This document shows positions 25,854 to 33,893 of a stretch of 62,972 bases of DNA, piece by piece; positions within the stretch are counted from its first letter, which is position 1; each line of letters begins with the position of its first letter. The stretch lies in NCBI GenBank assembly GCA_937929915.1, contig CALFUN010000034.1, positions 1 through 62,972 on the forward strand, given 5' to 3'. A model generated the notes under the pieces. It had not been told where the DNA came from and did not search any database. It saw nothing but the letters and a program-made list of their open reading frames with translations. Source of the DNA: an uncultured Caulobacterales bacterium. Lineage in GTDB: Bacteria; Pseudomonadota; Alphaproteobacteria; Caulobacterales; Maricaulaceae. Position numbers and translations under genes: made by a program.

Positions 25854-27764
25854 ATGTCTAAAGTTATTGGTATTGATTTAGGCACGACGAACTCTTGTGT
25901 AGCCGTTATGGACGGCGACAAAGCGCGTGTCATTGAAAACTCTGAAGGCGTGCGAACAACACCGTCCGTTGTTGCCTTCACAGATGCAGGCGAACGCCTC
26001 ATCGGCCAAACCGCTCGCCGCCAAGCGGTGACAAATCCTGACCACACATATTATGCAGTTAAGCGTCTTATTGGCCGCGCGATGACAGACCCTGCGGTCA
26101 AAAAAGACTCAAAGCTTGTCCCTTATAGCATTGTTAAAGGGAAAGGCGGCGATGCCTATATCCAAGGCCGCGACAAGGTTCTAAGCCCGTCTGAAATTTC
26201 GGCTATGATTTTAACAAAAATGAAAGAAACCGCCGAGGATTTCCTAGGCTCTGAAGTCACACAAGCGGTTATTACGGTTCCAGCGTATTTTAATGACGCC
26301 CAGCGCCAAGCAACAAAGGATGCGGGTAAAATTGCAGGCCTTGAAGTCTTACGGATTATCAACGAACCAACAGCCGCCGCGCTCGCTTATGGCATGAACA
26401 AAGAAGATGGTAAAACAATCGCCGTTTACGATTTGGGTGGCGGGACATTCGATGTGTCCATCCTAGAAATCGGCGATGGTGTTTTCGAAGTGAAAGCGAC
26501 GAATGGCGACACATTCCTTGGTGGTGAAGATTTTGACATGCACATTGTTGAATATTTCAATACTGAATTCAAAAAAGAAACAGGTATTGACCTAAAAGGC
26601 GACAAGCTAGCATTGCAGCGCTTACGCGAAGAAGCTGAAAAAGCGAAAAAAGAGCTTTCAACGGCCTCATCCTATGAAGTCAATTTGCCCTTTATTACTG
26701 CAGATGCATCTGGCCCGAAGCATTTGAATATGAAACTGACACGCGCCAAGCTCGAAACGCTTGTCGGTGATCTTATCAAACGCACAATCGCGCCATGTAA
26801 GAAAGCCCTCGCAGATGCAGGTATCAAAGCCGCTGATATTGATGAAGTTGTTTTGGTCGGCGGTATGACACGTATGCCAGCCGTTCAAGACGCTGTGACA
26901 AAATTCTTCGGCAAGGAGCCGCATAAAGGTGTTAACCCTGATGAAGTTGTGGCCATGGGCGCAGCTATCCAAGCAGGTGTTTTACAAGGCGATGTTAAAG
27001 ACGTCCTTCTGCTCGATGTTACGCCGCTCTCTTTAGGTATTGAAACCGAAGGCGGTGTATTCACGCGCATGATTGACCGAAATACAACAATCCCGACGAA
27101 GAAATCTCAAGTCTATTCTACGGCAGCGGATAATCAATCAGCCGTGACAATTCGTGTCTCGCAAGGTGAGCGCGAAATGGCCGCAGATAATAAGCTACTC
27201 GGCCAATTTGATTTGGTGGGTATCCCGCCAGCTCCGCGCGGCATGCCGCAAATCGAAGTCACATTTGACATTGATGCCAATGGTATCGTCAATGTGTCTG
27301 CCAAAGATAATGCAACTGGCAAGGAACAGCAAATTCGTATCCAAGCCAGCGGCGGTTTGTCTGATGCTGATATTGAAGCGATGGTAAAAGATGCCGAAGC
27401 GAATGCGGATGAAGACAAAGCGCGCCGCGAGCTTGCTGAAGCCAAGAACCAAGCTGAAGCTCTCACACATAAGGCCGAACAAGACCTTAAAGAGCATGGC
27501 GATTCGATCGGCGAAGATGACAAAGAGGCGATTGAAACAGCGATTAAAGAGCTGCGCGAAGTTGCTGATACTGATGATACACCGCTTATCCAAGATAAGG
27601 TGCAAGTCCTCACGGCAGCTGTCATGAAAATGGGCGAAGCGATTTACGCCAATGCGGCGGCAGATCAAGACACAGGCCCAACATCCGCGGCAGCTGACGC
27701 TGAAGATGACGACATTGTCGACGCCGAATTTGAAGATGTCGAGGATGATGAAAGCGCAGCATAA
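25854..27764 (+). CDS. dnaK: Chaperone DnaK (Hsp70)
   Basis: 636 residues starting [21 protein letters not shown]. Actin-like ATPase domain with [15 protein letters not shown] and [12 protein letters not shown]; beta-sandwich substrate domain with [17 protein letters not shown]; lid; acidic C-terminus [15 protein letters not shown], the usual alphaproteobacterial EVD-like tail. The start at 25854 is fixed by homology; an upstream in-frame ATG (25713) would precede the predicted transcription start. It works with DnaJ encoded 89 bases downstream, and is probably heat-induced through the RpoH site. Confidence 0.98.
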   Translation: MSKVIGIDLGTTNSCVAVMDGDKARVIENSEGVRTTPSVVAFTDAGERLIGQTARRQAVTNPDHTYYAVKRLIGRAMTDPAVKKDSKLVPYSIVKGKGGDAYIQGRDKVLSPSEISAMILTKMKETAEDFLGSEVTQAVITVPAYFNDAQRQATKDAGKIAGLEVLRIINEPTAAALAYGMNKEDGKTIAVYDLGGGTFDVSILEIGDGVFEVKATNGDTFLGGEDFDMHIVEYFNTEFKKETGIDLKGDKLALQRLREEAEKAKKELSTASSYEVNLPFITADASGPKHLNMKLTRAKLETLVGDLIKRTIAPCKKALADAGIKAADIDEVVLVGGMTRMPAVQDAVTKFFGKEPHKGVNPDEVVAMGAAIQAGVLQGDVKDVLLLDVTPLSLGIETEGGVFTRMIDRNTTIPTKKSQVYSTAADNQSAVTIRVSQGEREMAADNKLLGQFDLVGIPPAPRGMPQIEVTFDIDANGIVNVSAKDNATGKEQQIRIQASGGLSDADIEAMVKDAEANADEDKARRELAEAKNQAEALTHKAEQDLKEHGDSIGEDDKEAIETAIKELREVADTDDTPLIQDKVQVLTAAVMKMGEAIYANAAADQDTGPTSAAADAEDDDIVDAEFEDVEDDESAA

Positions 27765-27785
27765 AACGTAGCGATGACATTTTTG

Positions 27786-27818
27786 GCCCGCTTTTGCATC
27801 GCAGAGGCGGGCTTCTTT
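27786..27818 (+). terminator. Terminator-like hairpin between dnaK and dnaJ
   Basis: GCCCGC (27786-27791) pairs with GCGGGC (27807-27812), with a partly paired interior (TTTTGC/GCAGA), followed by TTCTTTCT. It may attenuate read-through so that DnaK is made in excess of DnaJ. Confidence 0.6.
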
Positions 27819-27853
27819 CTATAAAACACGGATGTTAACAGGAACTCCTCGCC

Positions 27854-29017
27854 ATGGCTAAACGAGATTATTACGATATTCTTGGTGTCGATAAAGGCGC
27901 AGACGCCAAGACAATGAAATCGGCTTTCCGTAAGGCCGCCATGGCATGTCACCCTGACCGTCACCCTGATGATCCGCAGGCCGAAGCGCGGTTTAAAGAA
28001 TTAAATGAAGCCTATGGCGTGCTATCTGATGACCAGAAACGCGCAGCTTATGATCGGCATGGCCATAGCGCCTTTGAGCAAGGCGGCATGGGCGGGGGCG
28101 GCGCTGGTTTCCAAGATTTCAATGATATTTTCTCGCAAATTTTCGGCGGCGGCGGCGCGGGCGGCGGATTTGCGGATATGTTTGGCGGCGGCGGCGGACG
28201 TAGAAACACCGCGCAGCGCGGCTCTGATTTACGTTATGAAATGGAAATTTCTCTCGAAGACGCATTCAAAGGCAAAGATATAGACATCACTGTCCCAATC
28301 GCGGATGATTGCGATCGCTGCGACGGAATCGGCGCAGAACCAGGCGCCTCTGTTGAAACTTGCAGCACATGCGGCGGCGCAGGCCGCGTGCGCACACAGC
28401 AAGGATTTTTCACTATGGAACGCGCTTGCGGAACCTGCGGCGGACAAGGTGAATATGTCTCCAACCCCTGCCGTCAATGTGACGGGCAAGGGCAAACCCG
28501 CATGCAAACAGATTTGGATGTTTCTATCCCCGCAGGTGTTGAAGACGGCACGCGCATACGCCTGACGGGCCAAGGCGATGCCGCGCCAAAACGCGGTAGC
28601 GGCGCGGGTCGTCAACGCGGTGATTTATATATTTTCGTCTCAGTTAAGCCGCATAATCTATTTGAACGCGAAGGCGCAAATCTGTTTTGCCGCGCGCCCG
28701 TCCCTATGACCGTCGCTGCTCTTGGCGGAGATATTGAAATTCCAACCATTGACGGCGGACGCGCTAAAATTAAAATCCCTGAAGGCAGTCAACACGGTAA
28801 ACGTATGCGACTTAAAGCCAAAGGCATGAGCGTTTTACGCAGCGCCCAGCGCGGGGATATGTATGTAGAATTAGCCGTGGAAACTCCTGCAAAACTCAAT
28901 AAACGCCAACGTGAATTGCTCGAAGAATTTGCGTCCGAAGGCGGAATTGAAACAAGCCCTGAAAGTCAAAACTTCTTTGATAAAGCTAAAAATTTCTGGG
29001 ATAATTTGGTTGATTAA
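27854..29017 (+). CDS. dnaJ: Chaperone DnaJ (Hsp40)
   Basis: 387 residues, complete type I Hsp40: J domain (YYDILGVDKGADAKTMKSAFRK, HPD at MACHPDRHPDD), a Gly/Phe-rich linker (~75-120), four zinc-binding CxxCxGxG-type repeats (CDRCDGIG, CSTCGGAG, CGTCGGQG, CRQCDGQG) and a C-terminal substrate domain. DnaJ stimulates DnaK ATPase and delivers clients. GGAACTCC precedes the ATG. Same orientation as dnaK. Confidence 0.98.
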   Translation: MAKRDYYDILGVDKGADAKTMKSAFRKAAMACHPDRHPDDPQAEARFKELNEAYGVLSDDQKRAAYDRHGHSAFEQGGMGGGGAGFQDFNDIFSQIFGGGGAGGGFADMFGGGGGRRNTAQRGSDLRYEMEISLEDAFKGKDIDITVPIADDCDRCDGIGAEPGASVETCSTCGGAGRVRTQQGFFTMERACGTCGGQGEYVSNPCRQCDGQGQTRMQTDLDVSIPAGVEDGTRIRLTGQGDAAPKRGSGAGRQRGDLYIFVSVKPHNLFEREGANLFCRAPVPMTVAALGGDIEIPTIDGGRAKIKIPEGSQHGKRMRLKAKGMSVLRSAQRGDMYVELAVETPAKLNKRQRELLEEFASEGGIETSPESQNFFDKAKNFWDNLVD

Positions 29018-29079
29018 CGATCTTAAATATAGCTCATAAAAATCATCGCCGCCGCAAATTTGTCATAACCCTCTGCGTT

Positions 29080-29448
29080 TTGGCAGCTATTTATAGCAGC
29101 CTGTTAACCTACCGCTTACTCGGCGTTCAAGCTGATATAGTGTCAGATATTTTAAAGTTCTCGGGCCTCGTCTGTGTCGTCACATTTATAATATCAAGTT
29201 TTTGGTGGACACTCATCGCCCGCAAAATGCGCGGAGCTACTTTAGGGGTCTTGGCTGGGGGTCTATCGGCCATTTGCATTATCCCTATACCTACATTTAT
29301 TGGCGCATTTAAAACCAGTTTTTACGCCCAGCCTGATCTCATATCCACGCTTCACATCGCGGCGCGATATTCGCTATCGACGTTCTCTCTTGCAGAATTT
29401 ATTACTATTCCTCTGAGCATGATTGTTGGCGTATGGGCCGCCAGATAA
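29080..29448 (+). CDS. Small four-helix membrane protein, start uncertain
   Basis: About 122 residues from TTG 29080, the only conventional start codon in the frame. The frame is open from 29014 without ATG or GTG, and the upstream residues (HKNHRRRKFVITLCVLAAIY) look like a natural basic N-terminus plus the first part of the first helix, which a TTG 29080 start would cut. An unusual start such as ATC 29020 is possible. Four hydrophobic segments, no family recognised. It follows dnaJ closely. Confidence 0.5.
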   Translation: MAAIYSSLLTYRLLGVQADIVSDILKFSGLVCVVTFIISSFWWTLIARKMRGATLGVLAGGLSAICIIPIPTFIGAFKTSFYAQPDLISTLHIAARYSLSTFSLAEFITIPLSMIVGVWAAR

Positions 29449-29503
29449 GCTCTTATATTTTGCGCTCATCCATTTGCCGAAGTTCAAATGGGTATATAAA
29501 CGC

Positions 29504-30973
29504 TTAGACACCCAAAACGCCTAAAATTAGATATAAAACCGTTGTCACCCCGCCCCCAATCAGCGCGTAAGGGATTTGTGTGCGTATATGATCAATATGG
29601 TCATTGGCTGTAGCCATGCTTGTAATAATGGAGGTGTCAGAAGTGGGCGAACAATGATCTCCGAAGATGCCGCCGCCTAATGAGGCCGCAATCGCAAGAC
29701 TGATATTCGCATCCATAGATTGGGCCAAAGGAATGGCAATCGCGATCATAATCGCAAATGTACCCCAACTTGTACCTGTTGAAAACGCCACAAAACAGGC
29801 GACCAAAAATATCATTGCAGGCACCAAAGCTGGATTGATAAATTGACTCGCAACATCCGCCACATATTGCCCCGTCCCCAGTTCACGGCATAATGCGCCC
29901 AGCGCAAAAGCTAGCACCATTAAAATCGCCAACGGGACCATCGCCGCCATCCCCAAAAGACTTTGTTCAAAACTTTCACGAATTTTAAGAACGCCAAAGA
30001 TTTTATATAAAATCATAGCAAATAATACGGCAAAGCTTGTCGCATATAAAACGGATTTCGACCCAGAGCCACCTTGCAGGCGGGCTAAAAATGTCTCGCC
30101 TTGCCCTGTCATGATAAGAAATGACGGCATTAAAATAACCATTGCCATAATCGGCAAGAGCATAAACCGCGCTTGAGGTTTCACGCCTGATTTAATATCG
30201 ACGCCTGACGCGCCATCAGCCATCATCACTTGCGCGCCTTGCCGAACAAGTGCGCCCGTTTGTGCACTGCGCTGCTCGGCACGCTTCATCTCGCCTATAT
30301 CCTTACCTGATAAAATCACGAAAATGAGGATAGCAAAGACCAATATCGGGTAAAAATTTACGACGGTGGCAGATAAAAGCACTCCAAATGGATTGGCCAG
30401 ACCCTGCGCGGCGATAAGCCCTGTAATAAACGCACCCCAAGCATTAAAAGGGATTAAGATACATGACGGAGACGCAGTTGAATCTGTGATATAAGCCAGT
30501 TTCTCTCGCGGAATACCGAGCTTGTCAAAAACGGGGCGGTACACCGTACCAACAGTTAATATAGAGATGTTGCTCTCAATAAATAAAAACACTCCCGTTA
30601 TAACGGCCAATAATTCCACGATTTTGCGCTGACCTTTGCTGTTGGCTTTGACACTTAACCCGTCAAGCCAGTTCAAAAGCCGCTGCACGAAACCGTCTAC
30701 GCCGCCAGAGCGCTGTATAAGGGCGATCAAAGCCCCGACCACTAATGTAAAAATTATAATGCGCGTATTACCCGCATCAGAAAATACATCAACAAAACCG
30801 TCTATCGCTGCAAATGTTCCGGCGGCGGGATTACCGCCAGCTAAAATCACAAAGCCGAGCCATATGCCCGCCGCTAGCGATAAAAAGACTTGCCGCGTCA
30901 TCAATGCAAGGCCGATTGCTAAAACAGGCGGTAGTAATGAGAGCCAATGAAAGCCGTCAGGCAAGTTTTCCAT
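29504..30973 (-). CDS. NhaC-type Na+/H+ antiporter family protein
   Basis: 489 residues with 11-13 membrane helices: LLPPVLAIGLALMTRQVFLSLAAGIWLG at the N-terminus, ITDSTASPSCILIPFNAWGAF, and FSTGTSWGTFAIMIAIAIPLA ... GGGIFGDHCSPTSDTSIITS, the ion-transport family (ArsB/NhaC) signature. Family members exchange Na+ for H+ or transport organic anions. The C-terminal GDHCSPTSD loop is typical of NhaC. Single gene; divergent from the exporter operon. Confidence 0.9.
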   Translation of the reverse strand: MENLPDGFHWLSLLPPVLAIGLALMTRQVFLSLAAGIWLGFVILAGGNPAAGTFAAIDGFVDVFSDAGNTRIIIFTLVVGALIALIQRSGGVDGFVQRLLNWLDGLSVKANSKGQRKIVELLAVITGVFLFIESNISILTVGTVYRPVFDKLGIPREKLAYITDSTASPSCILIPFNAWGAFITGLIAAQGLANPFGVLLSATVVNFYPILVFAILIFVILSGKDIGEMKRAEQRSAQTGALVRQGAQVMMADGASGVDIKSGVKPQARFMLLPIMAMVILMPSFLIMTGQGETFLARLQGGSGSKSVLYATSFAVLFAMILYKIFGVLKIRESFEQSLLGMAAMVPLAILMVLAFALGALCRELGTGQYVADVASQFINPALVPAMIFLVACFVAFSTGTSWGTFAIMIAIAIPLAQSMDANISLAIAASLGGGIFGDHCSPTSDTSIITSMATANDHIDHIRTQIPYALIGGGVTTVLYLILGVLGV

Positions 30974-31107
30974 AATTATATGTCCTTATAACCTTACGCA
31001 CATAGACTGTCGTTTTGTCTGTCTATATCATTTGGCCCTAGCGGAAAATATAGAGACTAAGCAAGAGCAAGCTTTACAGATGACGTTCGCAGTTCTAGGC
31101 CCAAACC

Positions 31108-31338
31108 ATGTCTAATTTATTTCGAAAAGAAGCCCTTGATCACCGCTCACGCGCACTTTACGGCGAGGTGGTTCTGCGCGCCCCGCTCGGGTCATGGATC
31201 ATTACTGCGCTACTCATAGGGCTGATCGCAATTCTCTGCGCGGCTTTATTCTGGCTACAGGTTCCAATAGATACAGACACAAGCGCAGAGGTCAGGACAG
31301 TGAGCCTATTTGAATGGCTAGCCTCGGGCGGCCAGTAA
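31108..31338 (+). CDS. Truncated CvaA/HlyD-type adaptor: N-terminus and membrane anchor only
   Basis: 76 residues: LFRKEALDHRSRALYGEVVLRAPLGSW is the typical cytoplasmic start of CvaA-type membrane fusion proteins paired with C39 exporters. One membrane helix follows (~29-50, IITALLIGLIAILCAALFWL), then a short 25-residue tail (ending LFEWLASGGQ). The coiled-coil, lipoyl and beta-barrel domains of normal ~400-residue adaptors are absent, and no remnant lies in any frame because the exporter starts on the same bases (TAATG, 31336-31340). Either a deletion derivative or a dedicated mini-partner of the ABC protein. The clean coupling and intact frame favour the latter. Confidence 0.75.
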   Translation: MSNLFRKEALDHRSRALYGEVVLRAPLGSWIITALLIGLIAILCAALFWLQVPIDTDTSAEVRTVSLFEWLASGGQ

Positions 31339-33383
31339 TGGCAAAATTACCTGTAATCTTACAAACGGAGATGACCGAGTGCGGGCTTGCTTGTCTGGCG
31401 ATGATTGCGCGTTATTATGGGCATAATATTGATTTAAATGTGCTGCGCCAAAAGCATCTTGTATCTATGACTGGGGCCTCGCTAAAATCTATCATGCAAA
31501 TTGCCGATAGTTTAGACCTTGGCAGCCGCCCCTTACGGCTCGATATGGATCATTTGCATAAGCTGCAACTTCCTGCCATTTTGCATTGGGACTTAAATCA
31601 TTATGTCGTCTTAAAATCCGTAAAAGGCGATAAGGCCGTTATCATTGATCCAGGCATTGGGCAGCGCAGCTTGAGCTTATCAAACATGTCTAAACATTTC
31701 ACGGGCGTGGCCTTAGAGCTAACGCCGACAGCGCAATTTTCTGCGTTAGATGCGCGGTTAAAGCCTCATATCGGTTTACTGTGGTCAAAACTGATCGGCC
31801 TTAAGCGCGCCATTTTCCAAACTCTGAGCCTATCCATTATTTTACAAGCTATTGTCCTGCTCAGTCCGTTTTACTTGCAGCTCGTCATAGATGCCGCCCT
31901 GCCCAATCCGCAGACCAACATATTGCTGGCCTTAGCGCTCGGATTTGGCGGCTTGGCGGTTTTACGCGCCATAGCCGAAGCGGCGCGGAGCTGGGCTATT
32001 TTGGTGTATGGCAATCAAATGAGTTTGCAGATGGTCGGCAATGTCTTTCGGCACCTTATCCGCTTGCCGGCCCGTTATTTTGAAAAACGCCATGTCGGCG
32101 ACATTATTAGCCGCATGGGCAGCACCCAGCCTATACAGCAAGCCTTAACGCAATCTGTTGTGAGCGTTTTAATTGACGGTGTTATGGCGGCGCTCATGCT
32201 TGTTGTGATGTTTTTATATGCGCCCATATTAGGCACAATCGTTTTAGGGAGCGCGGCACTGCTGATTCTGTCCACTTGGCTCATCTATCCGCATTTACGC
32301 CGCACACAAGAAGAAACAATTTACACCAAAGCCTTAGAAAATACGCATCTGATTGAGAGCATTCGCGCCAATATAACGGTGAAATTATTTGGCCGCGAAG
32401 CGGAGCGCGAAGCGGCATGGCGCAATCTCTATACGGATTTCATCAATGCCAATGTCAGCTATGGCCGCTTTGTTATAGCTCGTAAATTTTTCATGACGCT
32501 TATCACAGGGCTGCAAGTTATCTTGGTTGTCTGGGCGGCGGCCAAATTGATGCAAGCGGGCGATACGGGGTTTACTCTGGGTATGCTTGTTGCCTTTCTG
32601 GCTTACCGTCAATATTTCACCGATAGCCTGACCATGCTGCTCGAAAAGGCCATAGAATTTAGCTTACTCTCGCTGCATCTTGACCGTCTGAGCGATATTA
32701 TTTTCGAAGAGGCGGAAATACAAAATACAGATGATACACCGCACGCCATTCAAGGCGCGATAAGCCTGAAAGATATTGCCTTTCGCTATAGCGAGTCTGA
32801 CCCCTGGGTTTTGCAAGATTTCAATCTGGATATTCAAGCTGGCGAGATGGTGACACTCACAGGGCCATCTGGCGGCGGGAAAACAACCTTGATGAAGCTC
32901 ATGCTTGGGCTTTATGCGCCGGTGACCGGGCAAGTGTCGGTGGATGGTCAGAATTTGACCGATATGGATATAATGAATTGGCGACGCCATATCGGCGTTG
33001 TCATGCAAGATGATCGCCTCTTAACGGGAACGATTGCCGATAATATCAGCTTTTTTGACCCCAAAATTGACCTCCAGCGCGTTGCGCAGGCCGCGCAAGC
33101 CGCGCAGATACATGACACAATCGCGAAAATCCCAATGAACTATATGGCGATGGTTGGCGATATGGGCTCGGTGTTATCGGGCGGGCAAAAACAGCGTGTC
33201 TTACTCGCGCGCGCACTTTACCAAAACCCAAAGGTTTTATTTTTGGATGAAGGCACAGCAAATTTGGACGTGGAAACCGAAGCTGCGATTGTTCAAATTA
33301 TAAAAACTTTGCCGATGACCCGCGTGATTATCGCGCACCGTCCAGCCTTTTTGGAAAACTCAGACCGCGTCATACGGCTGTAA
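31338..33383 (+). CDS. Peptidase-containing (C39) ABC exporter of double-glycine peptides
   Basis: 681 residues, inner membrane. The N-terminal C39 peptidase has Q9 and C15 (LQTEMTECGLACLAMIARYYG), H88 (HWDLNHYVVL) and D104 (VIIDP), so the catalytic set is intact. The transmembrane domain (~150-430) is followed by a nucleotide-binding domain with GPSGGGKTTLM (Walker A), LSGGQKQRVLLARAL (signature) and VLFLDEGTANLD (Walker B). Such proteins cleave after Gly-Gly in a leader and export the core. Start ATG 31338 overlaps the upstream stop. The likely substrate is the 45-residue peptide at 33623; partner adaptor is the truncated protein or an adaptor elsewhere. Confidence 0.95.
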   Translation: MAKLPVILQTEMTECGLACLAMIARYYGHNIDLNVLRQKHLVSMTGASLKSIMQIADSLDLGSRPLRLDMDHLHKLQLPAILHWDLNHYVVLKSVKGDKAVIIDPGIGQRSLSLSNMSKHFTGVALELTPTAQFSALDARLKPHIGLLWSKLIGLKRAIFQTLSLSIILQAIVLLSPFYLQLVIDAALPNPQTNILLALALGFGGLAVLRAIAEAARSWAILVYGNQMSLQMVGNVFRHLIRLPARYFEKRHVGDIISRMGSTQPIQQALTQSVVSVLIDGVMAALMLVVMFLYAPILGTIVLGSAALLILSTWLIYPHLRRTQEETIYTKALENTHLIESIRANITVKLFGREAEREAAWRNLYTDFINANVSYGRFVIARKFFMTLITGLQVILVVWAAAKLMQAGDTGFTLGMLVAFLAYRQYFTDSLTMLLEKAIEFSLLSLHLDRLSDIIFEEAEIQNTDDTPHAIQGAISLKDIAFRYSESDPWVLQDFNLDIQAGEMVTLTGPSGGGKTTLMKLMLGLYAPVTGQVSVDGQNLTDMDIMNWRRHIGVVMQDDRLLTGTIADNISFFDPKIDLQRVAQAAQAAQIHDTIAKIPMNYMAMVGDMGSVLSGGQKQRVLLARALYQNPKVLFLDEGTANLDVETEAAIVQIIKTLPMTRVIIAHRPAFLENSDRVIRL

Positions 33384-33549
33384 CAAACGCCGCGCTCACC
33401 CCAAGCCTTCACCTTTGTTTAACCTTATTTTTTAACAGCCTTTACAACTTAAATGGCAACTTACACAGAATAGCTCAATTTAAAATCGACAGCCTTGATA
33501 CCAAGTAAGGGTAGTTATAAAAAACAGCTCGCCTGAAAAGATATTAACC

Positions 33550-33578
33550 TTGATGAAATACTAAGGTATAACGTTAAT
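33550..33578 (+). promoter_or_regulatory. Candidate promoter of the FPIIIG peptide gene
   Basis: TTGATG (33550-33555) and GTTAAT (33573-33578) are 17 bases apart and each match the sigma-70 consensus at four of six positions. The initiation point would fall inside the 10-bp inverted repeat that begins at 33578. Confidence 0.4.
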
Positions 33579-33605
33579 TATATGTAACGGGGTGTTTACA
33601 TATAA
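33578..33605 (+). promoter_or_regulatory. Perfect 10-bp inverted repeat, operator or leader hairpin
   Basis: TTATATGTAA (33578-33587) and TTACATATAA (33596-33605) are perfect inverse complements around an 8-base spacer. It lies just downstream of the candidate -10 and just before the ribosome site (GAGAGA, 33611-33616). It could be the binding site of a regulator of the peptide gene or a hairpin at the 5' end of its mRNA. Confidence 0.65.
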
Positions 33606-33622
33606 AAAATGAGAGAACCATC

Positions 33623-33760
33623 ATGCGCGAATTAACACATGAAGAAGTAGAAGCTGTAGTGGGCGGTTTCCCAATTATTATAGGCGCAGAGGCACCTACA
33701 TCCGCTTTTCCAATTATTATAGGCGTAGAAGCGTCTGCTTTTCCAATTATTATTGGTTAA
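33623..33760 (+). CDS. Double-glycine leader pro-peptide with three FPIIIG repeats
   Basis: 45 residues, too short for ordinary gene callers. Residues 1-15, MRELTHEEVEAVVGG, form a textbook C39 leader (MRELTxxEVxxVxGG). The core after GG is FPIIIG, linker AEAPTSA, FPIIIG, linker VEASA, FPIIIG; the last copy ends exactly at the C-terminus. Each copy is preceded by small residues (VGG, TSA, ASA), so FPIIIG is the conserved unit. GAGAGA lies upstream as ribosome site and a strong terminator follows. It sits 239 bases after the C39 exporter, its presumed processor, and 133 bases before a sensor kinase. Signal, bacteriocin or surface peptide are all possible; signal is my preferred reading. Confidence 0.88.
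   Translation: MRELTHEEVEAVVGGFPIIIGAEAPTSAFPIIIGVEASAFPIIIG
33668..33757 (+). repeat. Three in-frame repeats encoding FPIIIG
   Basis: Units begin at 33668, 33707 and 33740. The core CCA ATT ATT ATA GGC is identical in the first two copies and differs only at two synonymous third positions in the last (ATT GGT). The linkers are related too (GCAGAGGC versus GTAGAAGC). The near identity at synonymous sites points to recent duplication by slippage or recombination. Confidence 0.9.
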
Positions 33761-33797
33761 TTACACCACACAATTTTAAGCTTAAAACTTTAAAAGT

Positions 33798-33819
33798 AAC
33801 CCGCGAAAGCGGGTTTTTT
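33798..33819 (+). terminator. Strong terminator of the FPIIIG peptide gene
   Basis: AACCCGC (33798-33804), GAAA tetraloop, GCGGGTT (33809-33815), T-run to 33819. It lies 37 bases after the stop, so the peptide has its own short transcript. Confidence 0.93.
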
Positions 33820-33893
33820 ATTATCTAATGCATTAAAACGATTAGTTAATCATTTACCATGATAATTAAGGCAATAATTTCATTGGTAGACCT

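Larger units (their letters stand above)
33384..33622. other. Intergenic region upstream of the FPIIIG peptide gene
   Basis: AT-rich, no ORF longer than a few codons. It contains the candidate promoter and inverted repeat listed below. No terminator for the ABC gene is visible, so read-through into the peptide gene is possible. Confidence 0.5.

Noticed and set aside
27134..27668. Antisense open frames across dnaK
   Set aside because: They mirror the strongly biased codon use of dnaK and have no independent support.
31108..31338. The short HlyD-like gene as a frameshifted full adaptor
   Set aside because: No continuation of the adaptor domains exists in any frame, because the C39 exporter starts on the overlapping stop codon.
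33609..33622. ATG at 33609 as start of the peptide gene
   Set aside because: It is out of frame with the GG-leader frame and reads into a different short frame; ATG 33623 gives the exact MRELT leader.
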